In this document: positions 23,301 through 33,834 of the stretch, piece by piece
Layout: every line of letters starts with the position of its first letter
How positions within the stretch are numbered: position 1 is the stretch's first letter
Assembly: GCF_964204645.1 (NCBI RefSeq)
Contig: NC_134026.1
Span: forward strand, 30,814,650-30,878,649
DNA: 64,000 nucleotides
Source of the DNA: Tubulanus polymorphus
Taxonomy: Eukaryota > Nemertea > Palaeonemertea > Tubulaniformes > Tubulanidae
Direction of reading: 5' to 3'
The notes under the pieces: generated by a model
Told to the model about the DNA's origin: nothing
The model's database searches: none
The model's input: the letters and a program-made list of their open reading frames with translations, nothing else
Made by a program: the position numbers and the translations under genes

Positions 23301-25711
23301 AAAGAAGTGACCTATCATAACATGCCTTAACCCTTACACTGTGTTTACCCTGAGGTACGATGTAGCAGCAGCAGTGGCAGCAGGTGTGTCCATTATACAC
23401 GGCACTACGAGATAGATGCAAGTGTTATACACAGGGTCCAGTTCCACAGATCCGCCGAGTTAAGATTTGACTCGGAGTTAACTCATTGAAAATGAACTAA
23501 CTTTAACTCAGAGTTAACTCTAACTTACAACTGTGGAACTGGTTCCAGCACTGTAAAATATACAATTTAGTGGCACATCCATTTTACACCGCCCTGCAGG
23601 GTAGACACACTATAGGGGTCCGTTTTACGACTGGGCATTGTGCAGTTTTTATGGAATTTTCAAAATGATGTTAGCATTTCAAACAAATGACGAACAGTGG
23701 GTCGAAAAATACTGAATATTTTCATTGTCAATTCAGTGCAAAAAAATTCAATGTAACATTAAAATGTCAGGGGCGGATTTAGACAGTCGGAATTTTATAT
23801 TGCCTTTTTATTTTTCTCTCTGTATCAAAATTTGCCGTTGTAACCACCAGAGATACACAATAGATATTTCTCATAAATATATAACCTATGTTTCTTGACT
23901 AAATGCCTCTCAGATTTACCCAGAAAGCTCTAAAATGATAGTAAAATTTCAAAAACTTCCCAGACTCCCTCAGTCGCAATTTTGCTGATACACCTTTCTG
24001 CCCTAAATAAACACTACGGCGCCCATTTTATTGGTCGTCATGGTCACAACATGCTCCAGGATCCGCCCCTGAATGTTAATGATGAAATGAGTTATGTTTA
24101 ATGCGTGTGTATGATTTTCTTTATAATTTCATGAATATTCATCATGCTATTCTAGCAAATATTCTCCTTATATGGTCAATGGGAGGACATTATCCGGGCC
24201 TCAAATATTGCGATAATATAGCATTAGCGTTTTTATTGATTGATTCATGCTCATAATTCCTCACTCAAATCCCAGTCATCAATGATGTGATGACTGTTTT
24301 TAATGTATATAATTGTAACTATGTTATTATCGTAAAATTGAAAAGCTGCAATTTTTACTCACGAACCAAAGATGAATCTTGATCGTTTGATTGTAAATAA
24401 CCAACGCACAATTCTTCCATGTGAAAAAATCATACACATTTCATTATCATTCATTTGGGTAAATCAAGATTTCTGTTTAATCTAAAACCATTCATTCAAT
24501 TATTGTATATCATAAGATGAATTTTGAATATATAGGCCTGATATCAATACAAAGTAGCCTGAATTTAACTCAAATAAATACAGTTTTTTCCGATGTAAAT
24601 TTTGGTATTCCGTGTGTTTTAGTTCAGGAGACTGACTGCGACTGTTGTCTTTTGTCAATCAGAAAAGTTACGATAGGAAAAGATATCTCTGAATGACATA
24701 CACAACAGCAGAAACAACAATTCATAGACAGTAGTGACTAATCGTCGGGACTATTGATCTATAGCAAATTTTTCATTCGATCTTAAGCGTTTCAGCGTCG
24801 GCCATTTTGTTCTGAACTACAGCGACTGCGCATCGCACTAAACACTCCGAACTGACTAGTCATGACTAACTACGAAAACGGATATCCAGCCGTGGGTAAC
24901 ACTACACCGAGGATTCGACATACCTGTAGCACCTGGAACCACTCTATCCGGATACAAATCAGTCAGGAATAAACTATTTATTAAAGTTGATTTTCCTAAA
25001 CCAGATTCACCTAAAACAAAAAATACGTTTTAATGAATCGTGATTTTCACTGCGAGTGTTACAAATACTCGTTTCGGTAATCAGTCATTTCACTTACCCA
25101 CAACCATTAGAGTAAATTCAAATCCTTTCTTTACTGATTTTCTGTGAACCTGATTTGGTAGATTAGCGAATCCCACATATCCGGCCGTCTCTGGGTTAGT
25201 GAACTATAAATAAATAATCAATAAACTAAACTAATCACATCTATTCTTATTTCCCTTCATACTCACAATTTTCATAAAGATTAAAATCTCTGAACGTTAA
25301 ACTCATCCTTGATTACCACACTTCCCCCCTCTATCCGGTAATGATGATTCACCACCCCCCCTACCTACCATCATCTCTTATCTCTCTCTATCTGATGGAG
25401 ATCACGATTCAACCAAATACCCACAACCAATGAAACATTCTGAGTTTGTGTTGTAAATGATATAAAATCTCATATTATGTGTGAATTAAAATGCAAAATG
25501 TTTCCTTTATCTAATAGTTTATTTTGCATTTTCTTAGACACCAACTCCAACAGCATTTGCCATTTCCAGACTTTCTTCATTGTTCTATTATTACTAGGGC
25601 TAGGCCTGCCTAGGCTAAGGATTTGACAATATGATAGTTCTACAACAAAAACAATCTGCTTTTCGAAAGCAACAAATTACTCACCATTTTAATCGACTTT
25701 TCTTTGACTTT
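16944..25711 (-). CDS. Septin, SEPT2 class
   Basis: Exons in transcript order: 25711-25685 (ATG at 25687), 25203-25098, 25010-24924, 20458-20335, 19803-19669, 19580-19463, 19207-19106, 18309-18164, 18050-17949, 17278-17206, 17063-16944. The coding sum is 1116 nt, or 371 aa. The product is a filament-forming GTPase of the cytoskeleton and cytokinetic ring. Visible features are [20 protein letters not shown] (polybasic start), G1 GESGLGKST at about 37-45, G3 DTPG at about 94-97, G4 AKAD at about 175-178, and [17 protein letters not shown] of the septin unique element. A Glu/Lys/Gln/Met-rich coiled-coil C-terminus follows. The sequence resembles SEPT2 and fly Sep1 throughout. The first exon stays open upstream of the ATG, so a longer N-terminus from an earlier exon is possible. 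Intron 3 (4.5 kb) holds a complete opposite-strand gene. Several introns have repeats right beside splice sites. Confidence 0.95.
17301..17632. repeat. Perfect 12-bp minisatellite, about 28 copies
   Basis: The unit AATGTATCATAC is repeated with no variant over about 332 bp, in septin intron 9. On the septin strand the array ends about 20 bp before the acceptor of the exon at 17278-17206, so it occupies the branch-point region. Each unit boundary forms the palindrome ATACAATGTAT. All frames are open because 12 is a multiple of three, so the long open frames here are artefacts. Confidence 0.98.
18531..18836. mobile_element. MITE packed with AACGTT palindromes
   Basis: Inverted ends TTTAAGCCCAACGCAGACGG (18531) and GCCGTGTGCGTCGGGCTTAAA (18816-18836). 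The 306-bp body holds about eight copies of (G)AAAAACGTTTTT(CG) in varying lengths. The element lies in septin intron 7. A fragment of the same family is at 9613-9668. Confidence 0.75.
19290..19440. repeat. Palindrome-rich stretch in septin intron 6
   Basis: ACCGAATG and GTCGGAACTA are each matched by their reverse complements (CATTCGGT, TAGTTCCGAC) within 150 bp. TTCGGTTAT occurs twice directly. It looks like a decayed foldback element without clear ends. Confidence 0.4.
19868..20037. repeat. AGTTCCACAG-family inverted repeat
   Basis: It begins cagttccacaactgttccac and ends gactgtagaactggatcc, with an internal aactgtggaactggatcc at about 19967. Between the ends are several 'gagttaa/ttaactc' motifs. 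Relatives are at 9270, 23444 and 27657. Confidence 0.6.
20100..20325. repeat. Compound (GAT)n VNTR beside a septin splice donor
   Basis: Four units start gttgatacggttaatcac, then a G-run and cgatgatg..., with (GAT)n of different length in each. The last run ends about 10 bp from the donor of the septin exon at 20458-20335 (intron begins gtattg on the minus strand). Confidence 0.95.
20858..23330 (+). CDS. Single-pass Ig-domain membrane protein with tyrosine-motif tail, nested in a septin intron
   Basis: Eight exons: 20858-20909, 21127-21353, 21448-21595, 21685-21729, 22004-22139, 22705-22841, 22919-23020, 23215-23330. They total 963 nt, or 320 aa. Every junction is GT-AG with matching phase. 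Residues 1-17 look like a signal peptide ([15 protein letters not shown]). Residues about 35-140 form one Ig-like domain: [12 protein letters not shown] supplies the first Cys and ATGTWRCF the second. Extra cysteines (HVCDC) and NxT sites are present. A helix at about 167-190 is followed by a KRRR stop-transfer. The 130-residue tail has Tyr at 226, 229, 241, 250, 262, 286, 298 and 316, including Y286-MPM and Y316-HNM. YxxM is the PI3-kinase p85 SH2 consensus, and YHNM also fits the Grb2 YxN motif. I do not recognise an orthologue. A cell-surface signalling receptor or adhesion molecule is inferred. The stop TAA lies in the TTAA of an adjoining MITE. Confidence 0.72.
20934..21050. repeat. Duplicated segment resembling a pogo-like transposon end
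   Basis: gaacctcgttacaacgaact followed by tc(t/a)gggcaccagaaaat occurs twice, 60-70 bp apart, in intron 1 of the nested gene. 'cagttgaacctcgttacaac' resembles the CAGTnGAACCTCGnTATAAC ends of pogo/Tigger-type elements. It is a fragment only. Confidence 0.35.
23327..23640. mobile_element. Diverged piggyBac-type MITE, interrupted by another MITE
   Basis: It starts TTAACCCTTACACTGTGTTTACC, compared with TTAACCCTTTCAGTGCGTCTACACC at 5616. It later has ttacaccgccctgcagggtagacacacta, which matches the third palindrome region of that element. The piece between contains the 23444-23546 insertion. No intact right end was found. Confidence 0.55.
23444..23546. mobile_element. 103-bp MITE of the AGTTCCACAG family
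   Basis: Inverted ends GGGTCCAGTTCCACAG (23444-23459) and CTGTGGAACTGGTTCC (23531-23546). Inside, gagttaactc and actttaactc repeat in both orientations, so nearly the whole element can fold back. It sits inside the diverged piggyBac-type element. Confidence 0.75.
23767..24072. mobile_element. MITE with TCAGGGGCGGAT ends (hAT-like)
   Basis: TCAGGGGCGGAT (23767-23778) pairs with ATCCGCCCCTGA (24061-24072) across about 306 bp. CAGGGGCGGAT ends are common in non-autonomous hAT elements. A clean 8-bp target duplication is not evident (taaaatgt versus aatgttaa). Confidence 0.6.
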
Positions 25712-27276
25712 CTGAAATAAAATCACGAATAATTCAGATTAGTGGCAGTCAGAGTATAAATAAAGTGAACTAATTGAATTGGATTGATTGGAATTGTCAA
25801 ATAAAAGCTGTTTTTACTTCGATCAAGAATGACTTAAAATCTCAATCAATAATTAGTTAAAATCATTAACTATCAATTAATTCATCTGCGCGATTTCATC
25901 CGTCTAAAACAAAGCGTTCAATAGAAAAACCTCATAAAACCTCACCCGACTGAAAAAAATATCAGCAATTAGTCACTGAAGAGTTTCAGGAAATCACGGA
26001 TTCGGACTCAATATAGGAATGAGAATCCGACTCTGATCCCAGTACGGGAATTAGGATTACTTGATAGACAGCGCCATCTATAAACAAATAAACTAGGCCT
26101 GCTGGTGATTAATTAATTGCTGCTCAATATTATATTTTGAAGGTGGTTTCAGCGTTAGAGAGAAAATTTGGAGGCTGTGAGTGAAATCTAAATATACACA
26201 TGACACATGTCATACACAGACTACAGGAGAGAGGCAGACACAGGGAGGGAGAGAGAGAGAGAGGGAGGGGGTCAGTTTGATGATTACCCGTTTATCTGCT
26301 AATTTTTTGGCTTGGTGCCACACGGCACAGGGGCTCGTATCAGTGTTGTATGAACTGTACAAACAATAATCTGTTAATCCAAATGTCCATCCAATGTTAA
26401 TCCAAACTGTTTATGCGGCTACAATTGGAGTCTCATGGATTCTAGACATGTTTGTGCATGCCTGCTTGAAAGAATCAGGGTCGGGTTAGGTGCTGGTTCA
26501 TGCAGCTTTGAGGTGTGTTCTGTGGCTCAAAGCATTGGAAAAATGTTAGATATTTTTCGTTTGGTTTCAAATGCCGATACATGCGCTAATTGGACTCCTA
26601 CAACCACAGCTGACTCGCGTTACCATAGCCACAGTCTGAATACCAGACATTGTTACGGTCACCATTGTTTGAGGAACAACAGCTAAATACTGGACTACCA
26701 TAGCCTTGGCCTAAAAGATAACTTATTATTTTATAGCCTATTATAGACACTGGATTAACAGATTATTGTTTTTACAATTGCAAACTCTTGATACAAGCCA
26801 GTGTGTTGGTGACTGTGCATGGCCACCACCACAGCAGCTAGAGGCAGGGAGTTTAGTGTAGGCCGATTAGTTGCTATCAATCGCTAACTTGCAGTGATGA
26901 CCTTTTCCTCAAGTCTTTCCTCATAACCCTGAAAACTAATCCTACTCTTGAAGAATTAACAAATGAGAAGCTGTTGAACTGAAATGAAAAAAACATTGAA
27001 TGTTTGCGCCAATATTTAGACAATCAGTCATCATCATATTGAGCTGTAACAATGAGAATTGTCTTGAAGATTTAGTTTAGTACTTTTCTTCTCAGGGACA
27101 GTCAAGCCCTCTGAAGGAAAGATTGAGTACTGTTTTCTGTGCTATAATCCAGTTTGATAAAGTGTCCTCCACTTTAACACTAAGTTGTTAATGATTTCAG
27201 TGTAGCTACACGCCGTGTGTTGGTGATAGATAGACATGCTGCCGGTTCTCATCAACAACTACCGTAAACATTCAAT
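25712..27276. other. Divergent promoter region of septin and phosphorylase kinase gamma
   Basis: About 1.56 kb separates the two first coding exons. It must contain the 5' untranslated exons and promoters of both. I see no TATA box that can be assigned and no coding exon. A short (GA)n run lies at about 26247-26270. The open frames at 26181-26686 look random. Confidence 0.5.
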
Positions 27277-30200
27277 ATGACGTTTGATATTACTGATGAT
27301 GATTTACCTGATAAAGAATTAGCGGAAGCTTTCTATGCAAAATACGAACCGAAGGAAGTGTTAGGAAGGTAATAATCACAATCAGGAACCTGAGGTGTCA
27401 CATTATAAATCATAAAGTAGGCCTAAAACTGACATCCTATATCTCTAATGAATATTGACTTCTCGATGCTCCTCGGTTATCATTGAATTATCAGTGACCC
27501 CCTTAGTTTGATAATAGATGGAGTTTGAATATTGAGGGTCGCACTAAGGTGACACTTTAGTTATTAGTTCCAGAACAGTTCGAACGTGTTTACAAGCAAT
27601 AGATGGTTGTATAATGTTCTTTTGCTATGATTTGAATTTTTGAATATCTTTATTTGACAACTGGATCTAGTTCCACTGACTGTTCTCAGATCTGCCTCCT
27701 GCGGGTCACGAAGTTCAATTTCTCGATTCAAATTTACGTTCAGAATTGTGGAACTGAAATCTGTTTTTAAAAGTGAGTTATCGTATTGTTATTGTATAGA
27801 GGTGTGAGCAGTACAGTGAGAAGATGCGTCGATACGAAAACATTGATCGAATATGCCGTGAAAATAATCGATGTAAGTTGTGAAAGGAATACAAATGACC
27901 AAGCTACAGAATTACGACAATCAACTAAACAAGAAGTGAATATATTACGTATGTGTGCTGGGCATCCGAATATCAGTAAGTATTGACAATATACAGCCTG
28001 GAAACTGCATCTCTTCATTAAATCACCATCACAACATTAAATAATGTGCTGATAAAATGTCTATGCCTGGTGTTTGTAGTTCATTTTTAATTTGAAATGT
28101 CTCGGGTGAAGTTGTGAACATAATATGCAAAGTGCGGATGATCAGTTTTTGAAAGTGTGCTGATGAAATGTGTCTAACGTTTGGTGTTTGCGGTTTATTT
28201 TTTATTAAAAGTGTCTCGGGTCAAGCAGTGAATACATGTGATGTGTGGACAAGTTTCTGAAGGGGGAACAGAGTCCAGGCTTGTGTTTATCGCTCTGTGA
28301 TAGTGAATGTTGTAAAGCCACTTGTCACCGGTAATTTCTAATCTAGTTTCATCTTGTTTTCAGTTGAACTTCACGATGTATTTGAATCTTCGACCTTTAT
28401 ATTCCTCGTTTTTGAGCTGTAAGTAAAAACAGTACAATCGCACGTATTTAATTGATCAGATCAGAACGATATCTTAGTCATCAATGCTTGTAATAAGTGA
28501 TTGGATTATTATATGATTTCCTGGAATGATACTCATAACTCGAATCTAATCTAATATATTACATTTTAAAAATGTGTATCTATTGTTTGTGATAATAATG
28601 TTGGTCATGTGATCGAGATAAATGTAGTATTTGATAAGTTTAGACCGGATTAGAATAGATTGATTTGAAATTATAGTGAGGTTTGACTAGTGGATAGAGA
28701 CCTATTTCTGTTTGCCGTCTATGTCTGGTCAGGTGTAAGTGTGGTTAAACTTCAATTCTAGTTCGTGGGTATTATTTAGGGGTAGCTTTGATTCATGTAA
28801 CTAATCCACAGTGTTGGATCTAGGGGGTGTTTTCAGCAGTCTGGATCCCTGCATTCGTAATGAGATAGAGATTGTTAAAACCTACAAATTTGTTACATTT
28901 ATCCTCTCAATAATGCGTTTCTAAAACTGAGGGGGAACCTGAGGTGTTCGGCTCTGCTGCTTTGTCTGGAAATGTCCTTTTCACTCGGACGTTCGCCTTC
29001 CAATATTCCTAGATTCGGCAGCCCCTGTAGTTATAATTTCTAAAACGTCTAACTCTATATTTCTTATATTTGTTTCAGATGCAAAAAAGGTGAATTGTTC
29101 GACTATTTAACGGAGGTCGTTACGTTCTCAGAGAAAAAAACGAGACAAGTGATGCGTCAAATTATCAATTCATTAGCATTCATACATAGTAAAGGAATTG
29201 TACATAGAGATTTAAAGGTACTGAATGTAACATTGTGTGTAACTCCTGAGGGCTCGCTGAGGGCTCGGTGATACAGTCATTACTGAAGTCTTAAGACTGG
29301 TGTTAAGTTGTTAGATTGGTTATAGAACCAAAATGAGTTTAGACTGGTCTTAATTTGTTAGATTGATTATAGAACCAAAATGAGCTTTGACTGGTCTTAA
29401 TTTGTTAGATTGATTATAGAACTGAAATGAGTTTAGACTGGTCTTAATTTGTTAAATTGATTATAGAACCAAAATGAGTTTAGACTGGTCTTAATTTGTT
29501 AGATTGATTATAGAACTGAAATGAGTTTAGACCGGTCTTAATTTGTTAGATTGATTATAGAACTAAAATGAGTTTAGACTGGTTTAAGTTGTTAGATTGA
29601 CTGTAGAACTACATTGGTGTCAAACTTGTCATAAACCTAAGCTATGACTGTAAAACTGGCCCCTGTTTCTGCAGATGAATTAATGTTCACCGGCACTGAG
29701 AGGGTTCACAGTCACATTATATGCACATTGTATGTATAATTTGAATATTTCAGCCTGAGAATGTATTATTAGACGATGATCTGAACGTGAAAGTGACTGA
29801 TTTCGGATTTGCTTGTCCGGTTGTTGATGATGATGATGGTTTACATGAATTATGCGGAACTCCTGGATATTTAGCTCCTGAAGTTCTAGCTGTTTCTATG
29901 TATGACAATGCGCCGGGTTACGGACAGGAGGTTGATATGTGGGCTATAGGAGTCATCATGTATACGCTGTGAGTCTTTCTAAAACTCGTTTACTGAAAAT
30001 ACTAAAGTAAAATTTTATCTAACTATTGTCAAACTCCATAAAGTTGTCAAGTCATGAGGAGAGAATCCCACAATGATAATAAAAAGTCCGAAAAAGAAAC
30101 TTCGAGATAGTAGTTTATTTCAACGTTTCGACTATATCCTAATAGTCATCTTCAGGAATAATGAAGATGACTTCAGAAGATGATTTCATCCTGAAGATGA

Positions 30201-31823
30201 TTATTAGGATATAGTCGAAACGTTGAAATAAACTACTATCTCGAAGTTTCTTTTTCGGACTTTTTATTATCATTGGGGGATTCTCTCCTCATCGCGTCAA
30301 CACGGATATAGTGTTCTACCAATCGTTGTCAAGTCATCACAATTTTGCGATTCAATTTACTAAGTTTAAGTAGTCATTTTGATAAGTCATCGACATGTTT
30401 GGTAGATTGAGTAAGATATGAAATGAATTTTGTTTTTAGTCTAGTTGGCTGTCCACCTTTTTGGCATCGTAAGCAGATATATATGCTACGTTCAATAATG
30501 GAGGGAAAATATGAATTTCGAAGTCCTGAATGGGACGATATCAGCGATCAACCTAAAGACCTGGTACGTTCTTGTCTTATTATTTATCAATGAGTTCAAA
30601 TTGATTTTAAAATCGTATTTAAACGATTGCACAGCTGCTGCTACTGTCGTTCAACTGAAGCTCAATTAAAGCTTTAAGGAAATGATTCGTGAAAAATCTA
30701 ATTGCAGATCTCAAAACTATTAGTAGTCGATCCAAAACAACGACTGACAGCATCTCAGTGTCTGGAACATCCATTTTTAGCCCTGGAGGTAAATATCTTG
30801 CTGCTAAATTTGATTACGTATTAAGATGAAAAGGTTCATGATATGAAAAGTTTAGTTTTTAGCTTGGTTTAAAAGATTTGACTTGAAGACTAGATCTGAA
30901 TGATTAGCCGGCAGAATGTTCTGTAGTATGGGCAAATTCTTAAAGTTTTCTCCTTGAAACTTTCTGTTTGCTATCGTTTCACTAATTGACAGGGTTCTTT
31001 CAGATCAGGGACAATCAGGGAATTCTTGATTCTTTTCTCTAAAATCAGAGAATTTGAATTTTTGTGTCGTGTTGTTCTTGCTAGTGACAAGTGGCATAAG
31101 GAACCTCTTGAGTAGAAACATCCCCCACTGAGGTTATCTTATAATCTAACTGGAATTATTTGTCAAGGGTCTGGAATGATCAGCGAATTTTGAATTCCCT
31201 GATCTTTGAGAGTTTATCATAGTTACCACAGTGTTATAATGCCTTACTGAAGATATCTAAAAATACCATCAGGAAATTTTGAATTTTTTGGTGTCTTGTC
31301 ATTGCTGGTGACGAGTGGCACGAGGAACCTCTCGATAAGAAACATCCCAAACTGAGATCCATATCTTATGATTTAGTCAGCGAAATTTTGGCCAAGGGTC
31401 CGGGAAATATCAGGGAATTTTGGATTCCTTGATCTGTAAGAATCCCGAGTTAACAACTGATTAAACTGAATAAAACATATAAAACAAATTGTATTTTTAT
31501 ATTTACAGCAAAAGATTCACGTGATGCGTCAATTCTTTCCTCGTCGTAAGTTTAAAGCATACGTTCTATGCACGGTCGCTTGTCATCGAATCCGTAAAAA
31601 CTACATGAATCCACCACCGATATCGATCAGACGCATGAAGGAAAATCCGTATAGTTTAAAACAGTTCCGTAAATTAATCGACGCGTGTGCGTTTAGAGTG
31701 TACGGACACTGGGTGAAAAAAGGAGAAGATCAAAATCGTGCGGCGTTATTCGAAATGATGCCTCGAAACGAACTAAATCACGAAGATAAACCGGGTTTAG
31801 TAGTTCCGGTTTTACCTTATTGA
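27277..31823 (+). CDS. PHKG: Phosphorylase b kinase gamma catalytic subunit
   Basis: Eight exons: 27277-27368, 27800-27975, 28364-28418, 29079-29217, 29754-29968, 30440-30563, 30708-30788, 31509-31823. They sum to 1197 nt, or 398 aa, within the usual 387-406. The protein is a Ser/Thr kinase that activates glycogen phosphorylase within the Ca2+-regulated (alpha beta gamma delta)4 complex. Key residues are the glycine loop LGRGVSSTV, Lys52 in YAVKII, HRDLKPEN with Asp152, DFG at 170-172 and GTPGYLAPE. Glu186 in HELCGTP stands where most kinases have a phosphorylated activation-loop residue, the known reason PhK-gamma is constitutively competent. [19 protein letters not shown] and PPFWHRKQ are PhK-specific. 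The C-terminal third corresponds to the calmodulin-binding and autoinhibitory region and includes a family-like [10 protein letters not shown] block. Introns hold several repeats. Confidence 0.96.
27657..27757. repeat. Diverged AGTTCCACAG-family copy
   Basis: It runs from ctggatctagttccactgac to cagaattgtggaactgaaat, in intron 1 of the phosphorylase kinase gene, about 100 bp overall like the 23444 copy. The internal sequence has drifted. Confidence 0.4.
28040..28270. repeat. Dimer of the dispersed ~110-bp unit
   Basis: Two head-to-tail copies each run from 'gtgctgat(a/g)aaatgt' to 'gtttctgaa' and match the units at 13240-14240. They lie in intron 2 of the phosphorylase kinase gene. Confidence 0.65.
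29283..29663. repeat. 47-bp tandem array inside a GGGGCC-type MITE
   Basis: About six copies of a 47-bp unit (gagtttagactggtcttaat, tttgttagattgattatag, aaccaaaat) end in GACTGTAAAACTGGCCCC (29646-29663). That end matches the right end of the 16034-16173 element (GACTGTGCAACTGGCCCC). The left end is eroded. Confidence 0.8.
30043..30337 (-). mobile_element. Foldback element, copy 2, with 13-bp target duplication
   Basis: Perfect direct repeats GTTGTCAAGTCAT flank it (30043-30055 and 30325-30337). Within, the two roughly 100-bp arms are nearly perfect inverted copies. The right arm on the plus strand has CTGAAGA (30191-30197), T, GATTAT, six-base loop, ATAGTC, GAAA (30217-30220). The left arm has the same on the minus strand. 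The right end reads aacacggatatagtgttcta, the reverse of the left end of copy 3. It is in intron 5 of the phosphorylase kinase gene. Confidence 0.85.
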
Positions 31824-32185
31824 TTTTGATAAAGATTTAGGCGTTTTGTTGTTTGTTATTAATCGCAGGCCGGTAGTCGGGATGAGTGGGTACAAAATAA
31901 AACAAAAGGGGCAAAAAGTAAAGTATTGGTCTCTACGGATTCTGGAATTCTCTTCTGGCGCGTTCGTTTCATCCAGAATATACTCTACCTCTTCCCGAGT
32001 TGTATAATCTGTAAATCTGATTGAAGCGGCCGGTAGAGAGTTCTTGAATTCTTGAACCAGAATTCGTTCAATCAAAACCTACCTAAATTTCATATTGCTG
32101 TACGAGTGCTGCAGATTTTTGTCCTTTTCTACAAAAAATTAGAAAACTTTTTTCTAAAATGCGACCCTTTTTGTGGTAGATTTTC

Positions 32186-32191
32186 AATAAA
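32186..32191 (+). terminator. Possible polyadenylation signal of phosphorylase kinase gamma
   Basis: This is an AATAAA in 'ttttcaataaacgt', about 360 nt after the stop codon. Further AATAAA motifs near 34080, 34325 and 34465 could serve longer 3' UTRs. Confidence 0.35.
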
Positions 32192-33591
32192 CGTACTTAG
32201 AAAGTCGTCTTGCAACGCCCTCTCCCCCTGACTAGGGGCATGCATCATTTTGTTGTTTTGTATTTATTGAGTAATTTATGATATATCTCATTGCATGTAA
32301 CTCATTATTATACTGTGCTAGGCTAAGCGGGGGGAGTGTCACCTTCAGGCTTTGTACCTAAACCATGCCTCGTATGATGCTGACATTTGTGTATTTGAGA
32401 GTATTCCAAGATTGCTGTCCCCTTGTTCAACGAAATGAACATGTTTTGGTGAAGATTGTGTGTTAGTGATAGGTTCACTTAGTTTACATATGTAAGGTGT
32501 CAAATCTTACCTCTGTATATATTATAAGAATAGTGTTCAAATTCAACTTAATTCTACATATGAAAAGTCAAACTGGTGAAGTTGTCATCGTAGGAGTCGT
32601 CACATGATTTAAGTCGTCTCTATTTTTAAGTCCCAATTTGTATTTCTAATTCAATTTACTAAGTATAAGTCATCATTTCGATAAGTCGTCACATTATTGA
32701 AGTCATCTCTAGTTTTGAGTCTCAATCTGTATTTCCAAGTATAAGTTATTATTCGGATAAGTCATTGATGTAAAGATTGTCCCAGTTATGACTGCTTGAG
32801 TTTTTTTTTTACTACACATCACGTTTTATAGAAAAGCTTAATGTTTTGCAAATGGCGCTGATTTCAGCTAGTAAAAAACTGACATAATAAGATTTTTAGA
32901 CATTTGATACCAGTTAGAATTGAACTGTTATTGGATTGAATGATTTTAGTTGAAATATATTTCAAGTGTTGAATTCAGTATTATTACTACTAAATGTAAT
33001 ATTTTGTAATTAGTGCGTTTAACTTTGTGTAGAAATTTTTGTTAGAATATGAAGCTTTAGTTTTTCTGTTGCGCTTATGTTTTTTATTGCGTCTTAAACT
33101 GTTGAATTTTAAGGAAAATTCGTGAAGCCAGAAACAATGCTATAATATATAGAAAAACCCACAATGTGAAGATTTGAATATGAAAACTGCGTATTTTTTG
33201 ATAGATAAATTCCATCCATCTCATATTCTCTTCATATCATGCGAAACTTCAGGTTTACAGATTTTCATTGTTAGCTTTTTCATATTGTGGGTGTGTATAA
33301 TAATACACTAACGTAGACTGCGTCTTAGTCTAAATTGATTTTTCCAGAATCAATTCTTTCTAACGTTTTCTCCGCCTTAAATTCAACTGATTTAAACTGT
33401 TTTCTGTGCGAGTTGAATTTCACAGATTAAAGGTATGTTTTCCTTTTCTTGTTTGAATTTGATGATAATATGATATTTTTGTTCTCGGTTTTTGCCTCAT
33501 TTTCTGCATGAATTAACCTCTTATTGATAAAAGCGTTGAGACTGCTGGAAATATTTCGCCGAGTTAAGAATCAGTGAAACGGATGGTTTTT

Positions 33592-33834
33592 CAGGGTCCG
33601 ATCTAAAGAATTAAAAGCCACTTGCCGAGGGGGGGAGCATATCTGAAATTTCACTTGACCCCCCTCAAAAATCAACTTGCCCTACCCAGCTAGTCCGTCT
33701 GGTGGCACAATCATCCGGTGTATCGAGTGGGAAAAAGCTTTGAGACATTGCACTCATCCAGTTGACAAGTGATAATAATAAACTACTTGCACTTATATAA
33801 ATAGAAATAGGACAAGTGCTTAGATCGGACCCTG
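33592..33834. mobile_element. MITE with CAGGGTCCGATCTAA ends
   Basis: Perfect 15-bp inverted ends: CAGGGTCCGATCTAA (33592-33606) and TTAGATCGGACCCTG (33820-33834). Subterminal CACTTG and CAAGTG motifs also pair. The element is 243 bp and non-coding. T-runs on both sides obscure the target duplication. Confidence 0.75.
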
